Assembly (NCBI RefSeq): GCF_000315795.1
Contig: NZ_ANHY01000011.1
Span: 1 to 64,000, forward strand
Source of the DNA: Caenispirillum salinarum AK4
GTDB taxonomy: Bacteria; Pseudomonadota; Alphaproteobacteria; Rhodospirillales; Rhodospirillaceae
Length of the DNA stretch: 64,000 bases
Reading direction: 5' to 3'
The notes under the pieces were generated by a model that was not told where the DNA came from, ran no database searches, and worked only from the letters and a program-made list of their open reading frames with translations. Position numbers and translations under genes: made by a program. Below are positions 8,106-16,663 of the stretch, one piece after another (position 1 is the first letter of the stretch; each line of letters opens with the position of its first letter).

Positions 8106-9524
8106 TCAATCCCGCTGGGACAGCAAGCGGGAGACGGCGTCCGGCGCCAGCCGGGTTTCCTCCGCCAGGAAGGCGACGTCCACGTCATCGGCCGCCCACC
8201 CGGGATCGGCCTGCCGCGCCTGTTCCGCCGCCTTGCGGACAAGCGATGCCCGCGCGCGGTCCAGGTCGAAGTCGCGCAGCGCGATCTGCTCCGGCCGTTC
8301 AGGAATGATGACGTCGTGGCCCGGCCGCTCCTCCTCGGGGTCGCCGCGCCGGATGGTAATGCCGTTGGCGCGCGCGAAGGTAAGCTGCGCCGTGGGGTGC
8401 TTGCCCGCCCCGGTGTATTCGGTCTCCTGCACCACGATGGTCTGGTCCTCGTCCATCTCGCGGGCCAGGGCGAAGGCTGCGGCGAGCGAGGTGTTGCCGG
8501 CTGGGCCGCGCTCCAGCCCCTCCAGTTGCGCGAGCGCTTCGGTCATGTAGAAGACCTCGCCCTGCTTCACCAGGACGTAGCGGTCCATGTAGCGCAGCAC
8601 GCGCGCGGCGTTGCGCGGCACGTCGGCCCGGTCCGGCCAGGTGGCGAAGGGCACGCCGAAGCCTGTGTGGCCGGTGGTGAAGTGCTTGCGGTTGAAGTCG
8701 GTGTCGCTCGCCATGTGCAGGCCCGACAGGTCGACGCTGGCCCCGACCACCTGTGTATCCTCAGCGCCTGCCTTGCGCAGGCCGCGTGCGGTGCCGGTCA
8801 GGTTGCCGCCGCCGGCATGGGTGCAGACGACCACGTCCGGCGCCCGGCCGGTCATCTCGGTGGTCTGCTCCACCAGTTCATACCCCAGCGGCTCCACGCC
8901 CGCGATGGCGAAGGGCGTATAGAGCGAGGCGTTGAAGTAGCCCGTTTCCTCCAGCACGCGCAGGAAGGTGTAGAACAGCTCCGGCCCCACGGAAAGCTGA
9001 AGCACTTCCGCGCCGTAGGCGTCGCACTTGCGACCCTTCTCCAGGATTTCGGGCTGGCCGACGCCCCGGCTGTCGAACACCTCCTGGACCACGATGGCGT
9101 CCATCCCGCGCATGGCGCACTGCGAGGCGACGGCGGCGCCGTAGTTGCCGCTGGTGGCCGAGACCGCACCCTTGTAGCCGCACGCCTGGGCGTGGTGGAC
9201 GGACAGCGACGCCCGCCGCGCCTTGTAGCTGCCCGAGGGGTTGGCGGCCTCGTCCTTGACGAAGATGCGCGCGCCCTTGCCCTTGGGCGAGGTGGCGCGG
9301 GCGAGCCGGGTGATGTTTCGCAGTTCCAGCAGCGGCGTGTTGCCGACGCCGTGCTTGCGCTGGATGGCGCGGACCTCGTCGATGGAGTAGTCCACCAGCC
9401 CCATCAGCCCCTCGTAGTCGAAGGCGACGGGGCGGGTCATGAAGGGGCCGTAGTCGACGCCCAGTGCGTTGCGCATGATGTCGAGCTTGCGGCCCATGAT
9501 GGCGGCGTAGCGGAAATCCTTCAT
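8106..9524 (-). CDS. ortB: 2-amino-4-oxopentanoate thiolase, PLP-dependent large subunit
   Basis: A 472-residue fold-type II PLP enzyme. The PLP lysine motif NPSGSYKARRAS lies near residue 95, the substrate/phosphate loop SATSGNYGAAVAS follows, and the glycine-rich THAGGGNLTGTARG binds the cofactor phosphate. The start MKDFRYAAIMGRKLDIMRNA and the overall length match OrtB of the oxidative ornithine pathway rather than threonine synthase or diaminopropionate ammonia-lyase. With OrtA it should cleave 2-amino-4-oxopentanoate with CoA to alanine and acetyl-CoA. Its ATG overlaps the ortA stop (ATGA). It is the last gene of the minus-strand operon and converges on the deoR-type gene 12 bases away. 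Confidence 0.85.
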   Translation of the reverse strand: MKDFRYAAIMGRKLDIMRNALGVDYGPFMTRPVAFDYEGLMGLVDYSIDEVRAIQRKHGVGNTPLLELRNITRLARATSPKGKGARIFVKDEAANPSGSYKARRASLSVHHAQACGYKGAVSATSGNYGAAVASQCAMRGMDAIVVQEVFDSRGVGQPEILEKGRKCDAYGAEVLQLSVGPELFYTFLRVLEETGYFNASLYTPFAIAGVEPLGYELVEQTTEMTGRAPDVVVCTHAGGGNLTGTARGLRKAGAEDTQVVGASVDLSGLHMASDTDFNRKHFTTGHTGFGVPFATWPDRADVPRNAARVLRYMDRYVLVKQGEVFYMTEALAQLEGLERGPAGNTSLAAAFALAREMDEDQTIVVQETEYTGAGKHPTAQLTFARANGITIRRGDPEEERPGHDVIIPERPEQIALRDFDLDRARASLVRKAAEQARQADPGWAADDVDVAFLAEETRLAPDAVSRLLSQRD

Positions 9525-9832
9525 CGCGGGCTCTCCTGCAGGATGCGGCGCAGTTCCGGGCCGACGGCCAGCAACTCGGGCACGGCACGACCGAAGTCAT
9601 GGCCGAATTCCGGGTTGATGGCCTCCATGCGGCCCTCCAGGTCCCGGCCGATGAGCGTGCGGATGCACACCCGGTCGCCGATGCGCGCCGTCCCGTCCAG
9701 CAGGAAGCCCTTGGCGCGCGCCTCCAGCGGCACGGCGCGGGTGTCGTCGGGCAGGTTGGGGGCGCGGTCGCCCGCCTCCAGCACAAGCCAGTGGATGCGG
9801 ACCCACTCGCCGCGTGTCGCCGTGTCGGTCAT
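9521..9832 (-). CDS. ortA: 2-amino-4-oxopentanoate thiolase, small subunit
   Basis: A 103-residue soluble protein of the size expected for OrtA. It has GEWVRIHWLVLEAGDRAPNL at the N-terminus and the segment GDRVCIRTLIGRDLEGRMEAINP, which matches the family pattern of a small beta-rich subunit. It has no catalytic motif of its own that I can point to; it assembles with OrtB. It overlaps ord upstream and ortB downstream by 4 bases each, so the three are translationally coupled. Assignment depends on both sequence and this fixed gene order. Confidence 0.82.
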   Translation of the reverse strand: MTDTATRGEWVRIHWLVLEAGDRAPNLPDDTRAVPLEARAKGFLLDGTARIGDRVCIRTLIGRDLEGRMEAINPEFGHDFGRAVPELLAVGPELRRILQESPR

Positions 9833-10872
9833 GCGTTCCTCCGTGCTGCGGATTGCGGATCAAGGGCGGTCCAGGCCGTGGGGATCGGCAGGTCGGCCAT
9901 GGTCGTCACGCCGGGCGCCGCCGCCAGGACGCGCGGGATCATGTTGACGGCCAGCGCCGCCGTGGCCGCGCCGCCGGGAATTTCGGGCGCCGAGGCCATA
10001 TGAATGGGGGGCGCGCCGTCGATGCGGATGGTGTCGCCCGTCTCCACCCCGGCCGCCTCGGGCCGAACCTGCTGCGGGTGTTCCAGCACGATCACCGCCC
10101 TATCGCCGCTGTAGCCGGTGGCGACATGGCGGCAGCCGGCGACCATGCCCGGCTCCACCGTCACATGCGGCGTCTCGCGGCGAACGTCGGAGATGATGGG
10201 CGCGCGCGTCTCCTCCACCCGGTCGATGGACCAGCCGAGCGCGGTGGCGATCATGCCCACCGACTGCGGAAAGCCCACATGCCCCACGACGGAGCCATCC
10301 GCCACGCCTGCCGCGAAGGCTTCCGGCGACAGGCCGACGCCCTGGGTGCGCATGACCGTCGGGCCGAACTGCGACAGGTCGTTGACGCGGCTGACGTGGA
10401 GGCTCTTGACGGAGGCACAGGCACCGGTCAGCGCCAGAACCAGGCTGTCCATGACGAAGCCGGGGTTGACCCCCGTTCCCAGCACGGAGACCCCGGAGGC
10501 GCGGGCGGCGGCGTCCAGCCCCTGCGCCACCACCGGATCGGCGGCCCAGGGAAAGGCCATTTCCTCGGCGATGGTGATGACGTCGGCGCCTGCCTCCACC
10601 GCCCGCCGAAGGTCCGGCGCGACGGCGGCCAGGAAGCTGTCGGTGGCGTGCAGCACGATGTCCGGCTGGCGGGCGAGTACGGCATCGGCGTCCTCGGACA
10701 CGACGGCGCCGGAGGGCTCCGCGCGCCCTGCCAGTTCGGCCACATCCCGCCCCACCTTGTCCGGGTGGCGGTCGATGGCGCCGACGATGGCGACGCCGGA
10801 GCGGTCGAGCAGCATGTCGGCCATGCGCAAGGCCATGGCGCCGACGCCCCACAGGGCGATCTTGACCGTCAT
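9829..10872 (-). CDS. ord: 2,4-diaminopentanoate dehydrogenase
   Basis: A 347-residue NAD(P)-dependent oxidoreductase of the dihydrodipicolinate-reductase-like fold. The Rossmann start KIALWGVGAMALRMADMLLD gives the GxGxM dinucleotide loop, and LHATDSFLAAV follows beta-strand 4. The segment ITIAEEMAFPWAADP and GTGVNPGFVMDSL match 2,4-diaminopentanoate dehydrogenase (DAPDH). The expected reaction is oxidative deamination of 2,4-diaminopentanoate to 2-amino-4-oxopentanoate, the substrate of OrtAB encoded just downstream. It starts 36 bases after dctM. Relatives act on other diamino acids, so the true substrate could differ. Confidence 0.82.
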   Translation of the reverse strand: MTVKIALWGVGAMALRMADMLLDRSGVAIVGAIDRHPDKVGRDVAELAGRAEPSGAVVSEDADAVLARQPDIVLHATDSFLAAVAPDLRRAVEAGADVITIAEEMAFPWAADPVVAQGLDAAARASGVSVLGTGVNPGFVMDSLVLALTGACASVKSLHVSRVNDLSQFGPTVMRTQGVGLSPEAFAAGVADGSVVGHVGFPQSVGMIATALGWSIDRVEETRAPIISDVRRETPHVTVEPGMVAGCRHVATGYSGDRAVIVLEHPQQVRPEAAGVETGDTIRIDGAPPIHMASAPEIPGGAATAALAVNMIPRVLAAAPGVTTMADLPIPTAWTALDPQSAARRNA

Positions 10873-10908
10873 CTCAAGTCCTCTGTGTTGTGAAGGAAAC
10901 CCGTCGCG

Positions 10909-12195
10909 TCACCCGAACCCGAGCAGGCGCGGCAGGGTGGTGGACAGGGCCGGCACGGATGTCACCAGCCCCAGCACGCCGATCACCACCAGCAGGAAGG
11001 GCAGGATTTCCCGCGACAGCACCTCCAGCGACACCTTCGACACCGTGCAGGTGACGAACAGGCAGGCGCCGAGCGGCGGCGTCATGAGCGCCAGGTTGAT
11101 GTTGACGATCATCACGATGCCGAAGTGCAGCGGGTCGATACCCAGGTCCATGGCGATGGGGTGCAGGATCGGCCCCAGGATGATGAGCACCGCCGTCATG
11201 TCCATGACCATGCCGATGACCAGCAGCAGGATGTTGACGATCAGCAGGAACACCAGCGGGTTCTCGCTGATTCCCAGCAATCCCTCGCCGATGGCCTGGG
11301 GTACCTGCTCCATCGCCAGCAGCCAGCCCAGGATGGCCGCCGCCGACAGGATGATGAACACGCTGCCGCTGGCCCGCACCATGTCGGTCAGCACCGCCGG
11401 CATGTCGCTCAAGGACAGGTTGCGATAGACGAAAAACCCGACGAAAAGGGCGAAGACCACAGCCACTGCTGCCGCTTCCGTCGGCGTGAACACCCCGCCC
11501 AGGATGCCGCCCAGAATGATGACGGGCATCATCAGCGGCAGCAGCGCCCGCTTGAACGCCCGCCCCACGTCCGCCGCCGAGGCCGGGCGGCCCACCTTCG
11601 GCAGGTCCAGGCGCCTGGCGGAAAGGGCGACGTAGGCCATCAATCCCACCCCCACCAGCAGGCCCGGCACCACCCCGGCGGCGAACAGGCCGGCGATGGA
11701 CACGTTCATCAGCGATCCGTAGATCACCATGATGATGCTGGGCGGAATGATCGGCCCGATGATGGACGACGCGGCGGTCACGGCGGCGGCGAAGGGCCGG
11801 CGGTAGCCCTGACGCTCCATGGCCGGGATCAGCATCTTGCCGAGCGCGGCGGTGTCGGCGACGGCGGCCCCCGTCAGCCCGGCGAAGAAGACGGACACGA
11901 CGATGTTCACATGCGCCAGCCCGCCGCGCAGCCAGCCCACCAGCACGTTCGCCAGGTCCACCAGCCGATCCGTGATGCGGATGCGGTTCATGATGTCGCC
12001 GGCCAGGATGAAGAACGGCATCGCCATCAGGCTGAACAGGTCGATGCCGGAATAGAACTTCATCGGCACGATGCGCAGCATGGACAGCATGTCCATCTGC
12101 ACCATGGTCAGCACCGCGGTCACGGCGAGCGCGAAGGCCACAGGCGTGCCCAGGAGCATGAGCAGGAAGAAGGCGCCCAGCATGAACCAGGTCAT
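10909..12195 (-). CDS. dctM: TRAP transporter, large membrane subunit
   Basis: A 428-residue, very hydrophobic protein of the DctM type with around 12 predicted helices. Family segments seen are MPFFILAGDIMNR, ITAASSIIGPIIPPSI-like (AAVTAASSIIGPIIPPSI), GGVFTPTEAAAVAVVFAL and NINLALMTPPLGACLFV. It performs sodium-driven uptake of a ligand delivered by the DctP protein. ATG 12195 overlaps the dctQ stop by 4 bases. It sits directly upstream of ord-ortAB, which suggests that it imports the pathway substrate. Confidence 0.92.
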   Translation of the reverse strand: MTWFMLGAFFLLMLLGTPVAFALAVTAVLTMVQMDMLSMLRIVPMKFYSGIDLFSLMAMPFFILAGDIMNRIRITDRLVDLANVLVGWLRGGLAHVNIVVSVFFAGLTGAAVADTAALGKMLIPAMERQGYRRPFAAAVTAASSIIGPIIPPSIIMVIYGSLMNVSIAGLFAAGVVPGLLVGVGLMAYVALSARRLDLPKVGRPASAADVGRAFKRALLPLMMPVIILGGILGGVFTPTEAAAVAVVFALFVGFFVYRNLSLSDMPAVLTDMVRASGSVFIILSAAAILGWLLAMEQVPQAIGEGLLGISENPLVFLLIVNILLLVIGMVMDMTAVLIILGPILHPIAMDLGIDPLHFGIVMIVNINLALMTPPLGACLFVTCTVSKVSLEVLSREILPFLLVVIGVLGLVTSVPALSTTLPRLLGFG

Positions 12196-12728
12196 CGGCC
12201 GGCCTCCCAGTCCGCGTGGTCCTGGTCGGGCTCGGCCCAGTCGAAGACGCCCGCGCGCTCGCCCGTCGCCAGCATCGCCACGCGCAGGATCAGGTGCAGC
12301 CCCATGAGCACGCCGCTCAGCGGAATGACCGCCAGCGGCACGGCCATGGGAATGCCCAGCGCCGGCGAGGTCTGGCGGGTCGCCTCCAGGGCCATGCCGC
12401 CGCCGATCCAGACCAGCACGCCCAGGAACACCAGAATCAAGGCCGCCACGACCACGTCCACAGCCTTACGCAAGGCGCGCGGCAGCAGGCGGACCAGCAT
12501 CTCGACGCGGACATGCTCGCCGTGGCGGATGCAGACGCTGGCGCCGATCAGCGCGATCCAGATCATCAGGTAGCGCGCCGCTTCCTCGGTCCACAGCAGC
12601 GGATCAGCAAGGACATAGCGCCAGAAGGTGCCGGCGACGACGATCGCCACCATGGCGGCGCCCGCGATCAGCAGCGGCACCATGGTCAGGCGCTCCAGGA
12701 CGGCGGCGGTCTTGGACAGGCGGGACAT
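12192..12728 (-). CDS. dctQ: TRAP transporter, small membrane subunit
   Basis: A 178-residue DctQ-type protein with four helices (about residues 18-38, 50-70, 92-115, 132-152). It includes the family pattern DPLLWTEEAARYLMIWIALIG followed by GASVCIRHGEHVRVEMLV. It forms the membrane complex with DctM. It lies 86 bases after dctP and overlaps dctM. Confidence 0.9.
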   Translation of the reverse strand: MSRLSKTAAVLERLTMVPLLIAGAAMVAIVVAGTFWRYVLADPLLWTEEAARYLMIWIALIGASVCIRHGEHVRVEMLVRLLPRALRKAVDVVVAALILVFLGVLVWIGGGMALEATRQTSPALGIPMAVPLAVIPLSGVLMGLHLILRVAMLATGERAGVFDWAEPDQDHADWEAGR

Positions 12729-12814
12729 GCGGAGGGACCTCCCGGACGGCGGCGGCGATGGAGAACGGACCGGCGGGCAGCGGATTGTCCTCCGCCGCCC
12801 GCCAGGCGCCGTCC

Positions 12815-13867
12815 TCAGTTCTGCGCCGGACCGGCCTGGGCGGCCTCGACCGCGTCCAGCAGGTCGTTGGCGAGCGCCGTGCCCTTCTCGCCCAGGTCTT
12901 CCTCGATGGTCTTCATCACGGCGGGAACCGCCGCCTCGCGGAACTGCGCCAGTTCGTCCTGCGTCGGGGCGTAGACCTCCATGCCCGCGTCCTTCAGGAA
13001 GCCGACGCCGAAGTCGGTGGCCCGCAGGCTGAGCTTGGCACCCCGGCCCGCCAGCTTCGCGGCCTCCACGGCATCATCAAAGATGACACGCTCGGCGTCG
13101 CTCAGGCCGCTGTAGAAGGCGCTGCTGGTCACCCACCAGTCGGCGCCGAACAGGTGGTTGGTCAGGGTGGCGTACTTCTGCACTTCCTGCAGGTTGCCGA
13201 TCGCCATGATGGGGATCGGGTTGTGCTGGCCCTCGACCACGCCGGTCTGGAGCGCGCTGTAAAGCTCGTCCCACGGCACGGGTGTGGCGGCCGCGCCCAG
13301 GCTTTCCATCATGGCGATGTGGCTGGGCACCGACATGGTGCGGAACTTGATGCCCTCCATGTCCGCCGGCGTCTTCACCGGGCGCTCGCTGTTGGTCAGC
13401 ACGTAGAACCCGCCGGCGTTGACCGCCAGCAGCTTGAGGCCCGTCTCGGCCTCCATGTCGTCGGCGAGCTTCTGGCCGAAGGGACCGTCGAACACCTTGT
13501 AGGCGGTCGTCACGTTGGGCAGCGCGAACGGCAGGTCGACGGCGTTGATGGTGGGGTAGAACCCGGCCAGACCGCCGATGGAGGCGATGTTGACCTGGAT
13601 GATGTCGTTCTTGGTCAGCTCCATGCGCTCGCGCTGGTTGCCCAGGTCGCTGGCGGCGTGGATGTCGACGCTCATCTCGCCGTTGGAGCGGCTTTCGATG
13701 ACGTCCTTGAACACCAGCGCAGAGATGTGCGCGGCGGAGCGTTCGGCGTCGGCCGGTTCCTCGTGGGCGATCTTGATGGTCTTGGCGTCGGCCGTGCCGG
13801 CCAGACCGCCGGCCATCAGGGCCCCGGCGAAAACACCGCTGAGCAGGGTGCGGGCGAATGCGTTCAT
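12815..13867 (-). CDS. dctP: TRAP transporter, periplasmic binding protein
   Basis: A 350-residue DctP/TAXI-like binding protein, DctP type. ATG 13867 was chosen: ggagg is upstream and a signal peptide (MNAFARTLLSGVFAGALMAG...ADA) follows, while the longer frame has neither. Mature motifs are IKIAHEEP, VDIHAASDLGNQRERMELT, GIKFRTMSVPSHIAMMESLG and PWDELYSALQTGVVEGQHNP; the Arg in KFRTM normally salt-bridges the ligand carboxylate. That implies an organic-acid or amino-acid-like ligand. It is the first gene of the operon dctP-dctQ-dctM-ord-ortA-ortB. Confidence 0.9.
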   Translation of the reverse strand: MNAFARTLLSGVFAGALMAGGLAGTADAKTIKIAHEEPADAERSAAHISALVFKDVIESRSNGEMSVDIHAASDLGNQRERMELTKNDIIQVNIASIGGLAGFYPTINAVDLPFALPNVTTAYKVFDGPFGQKLADDMEAETGLKLLAVNAGGFYVLTNSERPVKTPADMEGIKFRTMSVPSHIAMMESLGAAATPVPWDELYSALQTGVVEGQHNPIPIMAIGNLQEVQKYATLTNHLFGADWWVTSSAFYSGLSDAERVIFDDAVEAAKLAGRGAKLSLRATDFGVGFLKDAGMEVYAPTQDELAQFREAAVPAVMKTIEEDLGEKGTALANDLLDAVEAAQAGPAQN

Positions 13868-14073
13868 GTGCGAAAGCCTCCGGTAAACGATGAGAGCCTC
13901 GGCGGCCGCCTTGTCCGGCGGCCTCGTGTTCGTGTTGTTGGTGCCCTGCGGCACGGGAAGGCTTTGATGCCGGGCGCCACCGCCTTCCGGAACGGCACCC
14001 CTGGGACACGCCCGCGGATCACCTCCACGGCCTCATCAAGGCTCGCGTCGGCAAGGGTTCCGCAACAAGCAGC

Positions 14074-14098
14074 ATTTCGCGTCACCGCGTTCGCAAAT
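14074..14098. promoter_or_regulatory. Candidate LysR operator upstream of dctP
   Basis: Near-palindromic ATTTCGCG...CGCAAAT lies in the 240-base gap between the LysR gene and dctP. Its minus-strand half TTTGCGAACGC resembles TGCGAGAACGC in the LysR/M81 divergent gap. The same regulator may thus act on both units. This rests on hand comparison only. Confidence 0.3.
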
Positions 14099-14107
14099 CG
14101 GCAACAC

Positions 14108-15022
14108 TCATGGCGCCGGAGTGCTGGAGGACTCGGCCAGAAGCAGCCCGGCGCGGCTGAGAAAGGCGCGGGTGACGGGCGGCAGGATGCGGCCCCGGCG
14201 CACCAGGATTCCCACCCGCGCATCGCGCAGGTTGGCGTCGGCCAGCGGCACCGCCCGCAGGCGCCCGGCGCGGACATCCTTGTGCACCGAGGGCAGCGGC
14301 AGCAGCGTCACGCCCAGGCCGCGCGCCGCCATTTCGCGTAAGCCCGTAATGGAATCGCTGGTCAGCACCGGGCGCAGCACCAGCGAGTCGGCCCGCGCCA
14401 CGCCGTCGATCAACTGGCGCACGCCGTAGCTGGAGTCGGGCGGGATGATGAGCGGCAGGTTGATCAGGTCCCGCAGGCGCGGTCGGGCCGGCAGCCGGAA
14501 GCCCGCCTCGGGCGCGACGACGACGTGCAGCGGCTGGACGGCTTCCTGATAGACCTCCACGTCACGGTGCGGCTGGGGGTGAAAGGCGAACCCCACATCC
14601 ACCGCGTCATCCGCCACCGCGCGCACCACGCCGGCGGTGCCGTCCGTCAGCACCGAGAGCGTGACGTCCGGTGTCCGCGCGCGGAAATCGGCGACGGCAT
14701 CCGGGACCAGGTCGCCGATCAGCCCTTCCACCGTGCAGACGCGGATATGGCCCCGGTGGCGCCCGGCCAGGGCGTCGATCTCGCCGCGCACGCGCTCCAG
14801 GTCCAGCATGGTGGCGCGGGCGTGCTCGTGGAACAGCCGCCCCGCCTCCGTCAGGTGGACGCCGCGGGCATGGCGCTCGAACAGCGGCGTTCCCAGCGTC
14901 GCCTCCAGGTTCGCCATCTGCCGCGACAGGGCGGATGTGGCGACGTTCAGGCTTTCGGCGGCGCGGCGGATGGAGCCCAGCCGGGCGACCTCGCAGAAGT
15001 ACCGGATCGTGGTGTCGAACAT
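14108..15022 (-). CDS. LysR-family transcriptional regulator
   Basis: A 304-residue LysR-type regulator. The N-terminal winged HTH (residues 1-60) reads IRYFCEVARLGSIRRAAESL then ATSALSRQMANLEATLGTPL, with the standard recognition helix. The effector domain (about 90-295) contains VDVGFAFHPQPHRDVEVY and GLREMAARGLGVTLLP. ATG 15022 starts the HTH properly; the long upstream extension of the open frame is not coding. It is divergent from the M81 metallopeptidase gene and upstream of the TRAP/ord/ort operon on the same strand, so it is the likely regulator of both. Its effector is unknown. Confidence 0.88.
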   Translation of the reverse strand: MFDTTIRYFCEVARLGSIRRAAESLNVATSALSRQMANLEATLGTPLFERHARGVHLTEAGRLFHEHARATMLDLERVRGEIDALAGRHRGHIRVCTVEGLIGDLVPDAVADFRARTPDVTLSVLTDGTAGVVRAVADDAVDVGFAFHPQPHRDVEVYQEAVQPLHVVVAPEAGFRLPARPRLRDLINLPLIIPPDSSYGVRQLIDGVARADSLVLRPVLTSDSITGLREMAARGLGVTLLPLPSVHKDVRAGRLRAVPLADANLRDARVGILVRRGRILPPVTRAFLSRAGLLLAESSSTPAP

Positions 15023-15077
15023 GGGCCGGAGCGCCTGCCTCTTTGGAAGGAGGAGAAAGGAAAGGGTTGCAATCGGC

Positions 15078-15089
15078 TGCGAGAACGCA
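15078..15089. promoter_or_regulatory. Candidate LysR operator in the LysR/M81 gap
   Basis: The palindrome TGCG-AGAA-CGCA lies in the 138-base divergent region, next to TTGCAATCGGC. LysR proteins typically bind such interrupted palindromes between their own gene and a divergent target. The core resembles the site at 14074-14098. Confidence 0.3.
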
Positions 15090-15160
15090 TAGCCAGGAAA
15101 AGGACACGCCCGCAAGGACCACTTCCCGGCCCAAAACGACATTGGGTCAGGGAGACGCGC

Positions 15161-16651
15161 ATGCCCAAGCGTATTCTGGTCGGGCAATTCATGCACGAGA
15201 CGAACACGTTCTGCCGGACGCCGACGGATGTCGACGCCTTCCGGCGGTTCTTCTGTTTCGAGGGCGACGCCGTCCTGTCCGACCTGCGCGACACCAACAG
15301 CGAGGTGGCCGGCTTCATCGACGCTGCCGAGGCCGAGGGGTGGGAGGTGGTGCCCACCGTCGCCTGCTTCGCCACGCCCAGCGGCCCCGTCACCCGCGCC
15401 GCCTGGGCCCACTTCGCCGGCGCGATTCGGGAAACCGCCCGCACCCAGGGCCCCTTCGACGGCGTGCTGCTCTCCCTGCACGGTGCCATGGTGACCGAGG
15501 ACGACCGCGACGGCGAAGGCGCGCTGATGGCGGCCCTGCGCGAAGAACTGGGGCGCGACGTGCCTCTGGTGGCGACGCTTGACCTGCACGCCAACGTCAC
15601 CGACCGCATGGCGGACCTGGCCGACGGGCTGGTCTCCTACGCCACTTTCCCCCACGTCGACATGCGCGAGACCGGCGCCAAGGCCGGCCGCATCCTGGCG
15701 AGCGTCTTTCACTCAGGCCGCCGCCCGCGCGTGACCCTGGCCCGCCGCCCCATGCTGACGGCGGCGGAAGGCGGGCGCACCGACACCGGCCCCATGGTGG
15801 GGCTGCTCCAGCAGGCGCGGTCCCTGGAAACGCGAGACGGCGTGTTGGATGTCAGCATCAACGCGGGCTTCGCGCTCGCCGACACGCCACAGACCGGCCC
15901 CACCGTCACCGTCACCACCACGGGCGACGCCGCCGAGGCGCGCGAAATTGCCGAGACCCTGATGGACACGATCTGGCAGGCGCGCGACCGGGTGATGGAG
16001 CACTACTATACGGTGGATGAGGCGGCGGCGCTGGCGCGGGATTTCGATGCGTCACGCGGTCCGCTGGTCATCGCGGACTTCTCCGACAATCCGGGCGACG
16101 GTGCCTACGGCGACGCCACCGCCCTGCTCTCCGCCCTGATCGATCACGGCGTGCAAGGCGCGGCGTTCGGCGGCCTCTACGACGAGGCAGCGGCGCGGCA
16201 CCTCCACGAGGCGGGTCTGGGGACGGAGGTCACGCTCACGCTCGGCGGCCGCAGTGATCGGACCATGGGCGGCGGTCCCCTGACACTGACGGGAACGGTC
16301 GCGCATCTGTCAGACGGGAACTTTGTCTGCGACGGCCCCATGTGGAAGGGCATGAGGCAGTCCACCGGGCGCAGCGCGGTGTTCCGGGTCGGCGGTATCG
16401 ACATCCTGGTGACGAGCAACCTGGTCCAGGCCATCGACCGCCAGATGTTCCTGGCGAACGGCATCAACCCGCAGGCCAAGCGCGTGGTGGCGTTGAAGTC
16501 CCAGCAGCACTTCCGCGCGGCCTTCGAGCCCATCGCCGGCAAGGTCATCCTGGCCGACAGCGGCGGGCTCGCCTCGCCCGATTTTGCCCGCCTGCCCTAC
16601 CGCTTCGTACGCCGCCCGCTGCATCCGTTGGACGCTTCGGCCGGCAAGTGA
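15161..16651 (+). CDS. M81-family (MlrC-like) metallopeptidase/amidohydrolase
   Basis: A 496-residue protein with the M81 N-terminal domain and MlrC C-terminal domain. Metal-ligand motifs are visible: MHETNTF at residues 11-17, TLDLHANVTD near 145, and FSDNPGDGAYGD near 307. The founding member MlrC opens linearised microcystin; most relatives act on unknown amides or peptides and often sit beside amino-acid or peptide transporters. ATG 15161 follows a gggaga site. Divergent from a LysR gene and next to the TRAP/ord/ortAB operon, it may release a diamino acid from a conjugate. That function is inference. Confidence 0.82.
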   Translation: MPKRILVGQFMHETNTFCRTPTDVDAFRRFFCFEGDAVLSDLRDTNSEVAGFIDAAEAEGWEVVPTVACFATPSGPVTRAAWAHFAGAIRETARTQGPFDGVLLSLHGAMVTEDDRDGEGALMAALREELGRDVPLVATLDLHANVTDRMADLADGLVSYATFPHVDMRETGAKAGRILASVFHSGRRPRVTLARRPMLTAAEGGRTDTGPMVGLLQQARSLETRDGVLDVSINAGFALADTPQTGPTVTVTTTGDAAEAREIAETLMDTIWQARDRVMEHYYTVDEAAALARDFDASRGPLVIADFSDNPGDGAYGDATALLSALIDHGVQGAAFGGLYDEAAARHLHEAGLGTEVTLTLGGRSDRTMGGGPLTLTGTVAHLSDGNFVCDGPMWKGMRQSTGRSAVFRVGGIDILVTSNLVQAIDRQMFLANGINPQAKRVVALKSQQHFRAAFEPIAGKVILADSGGLASPDFARLPYRFVRRPLHPLDASAGK

Positions 16652-16663
16652 CGAGCGCCAGCC

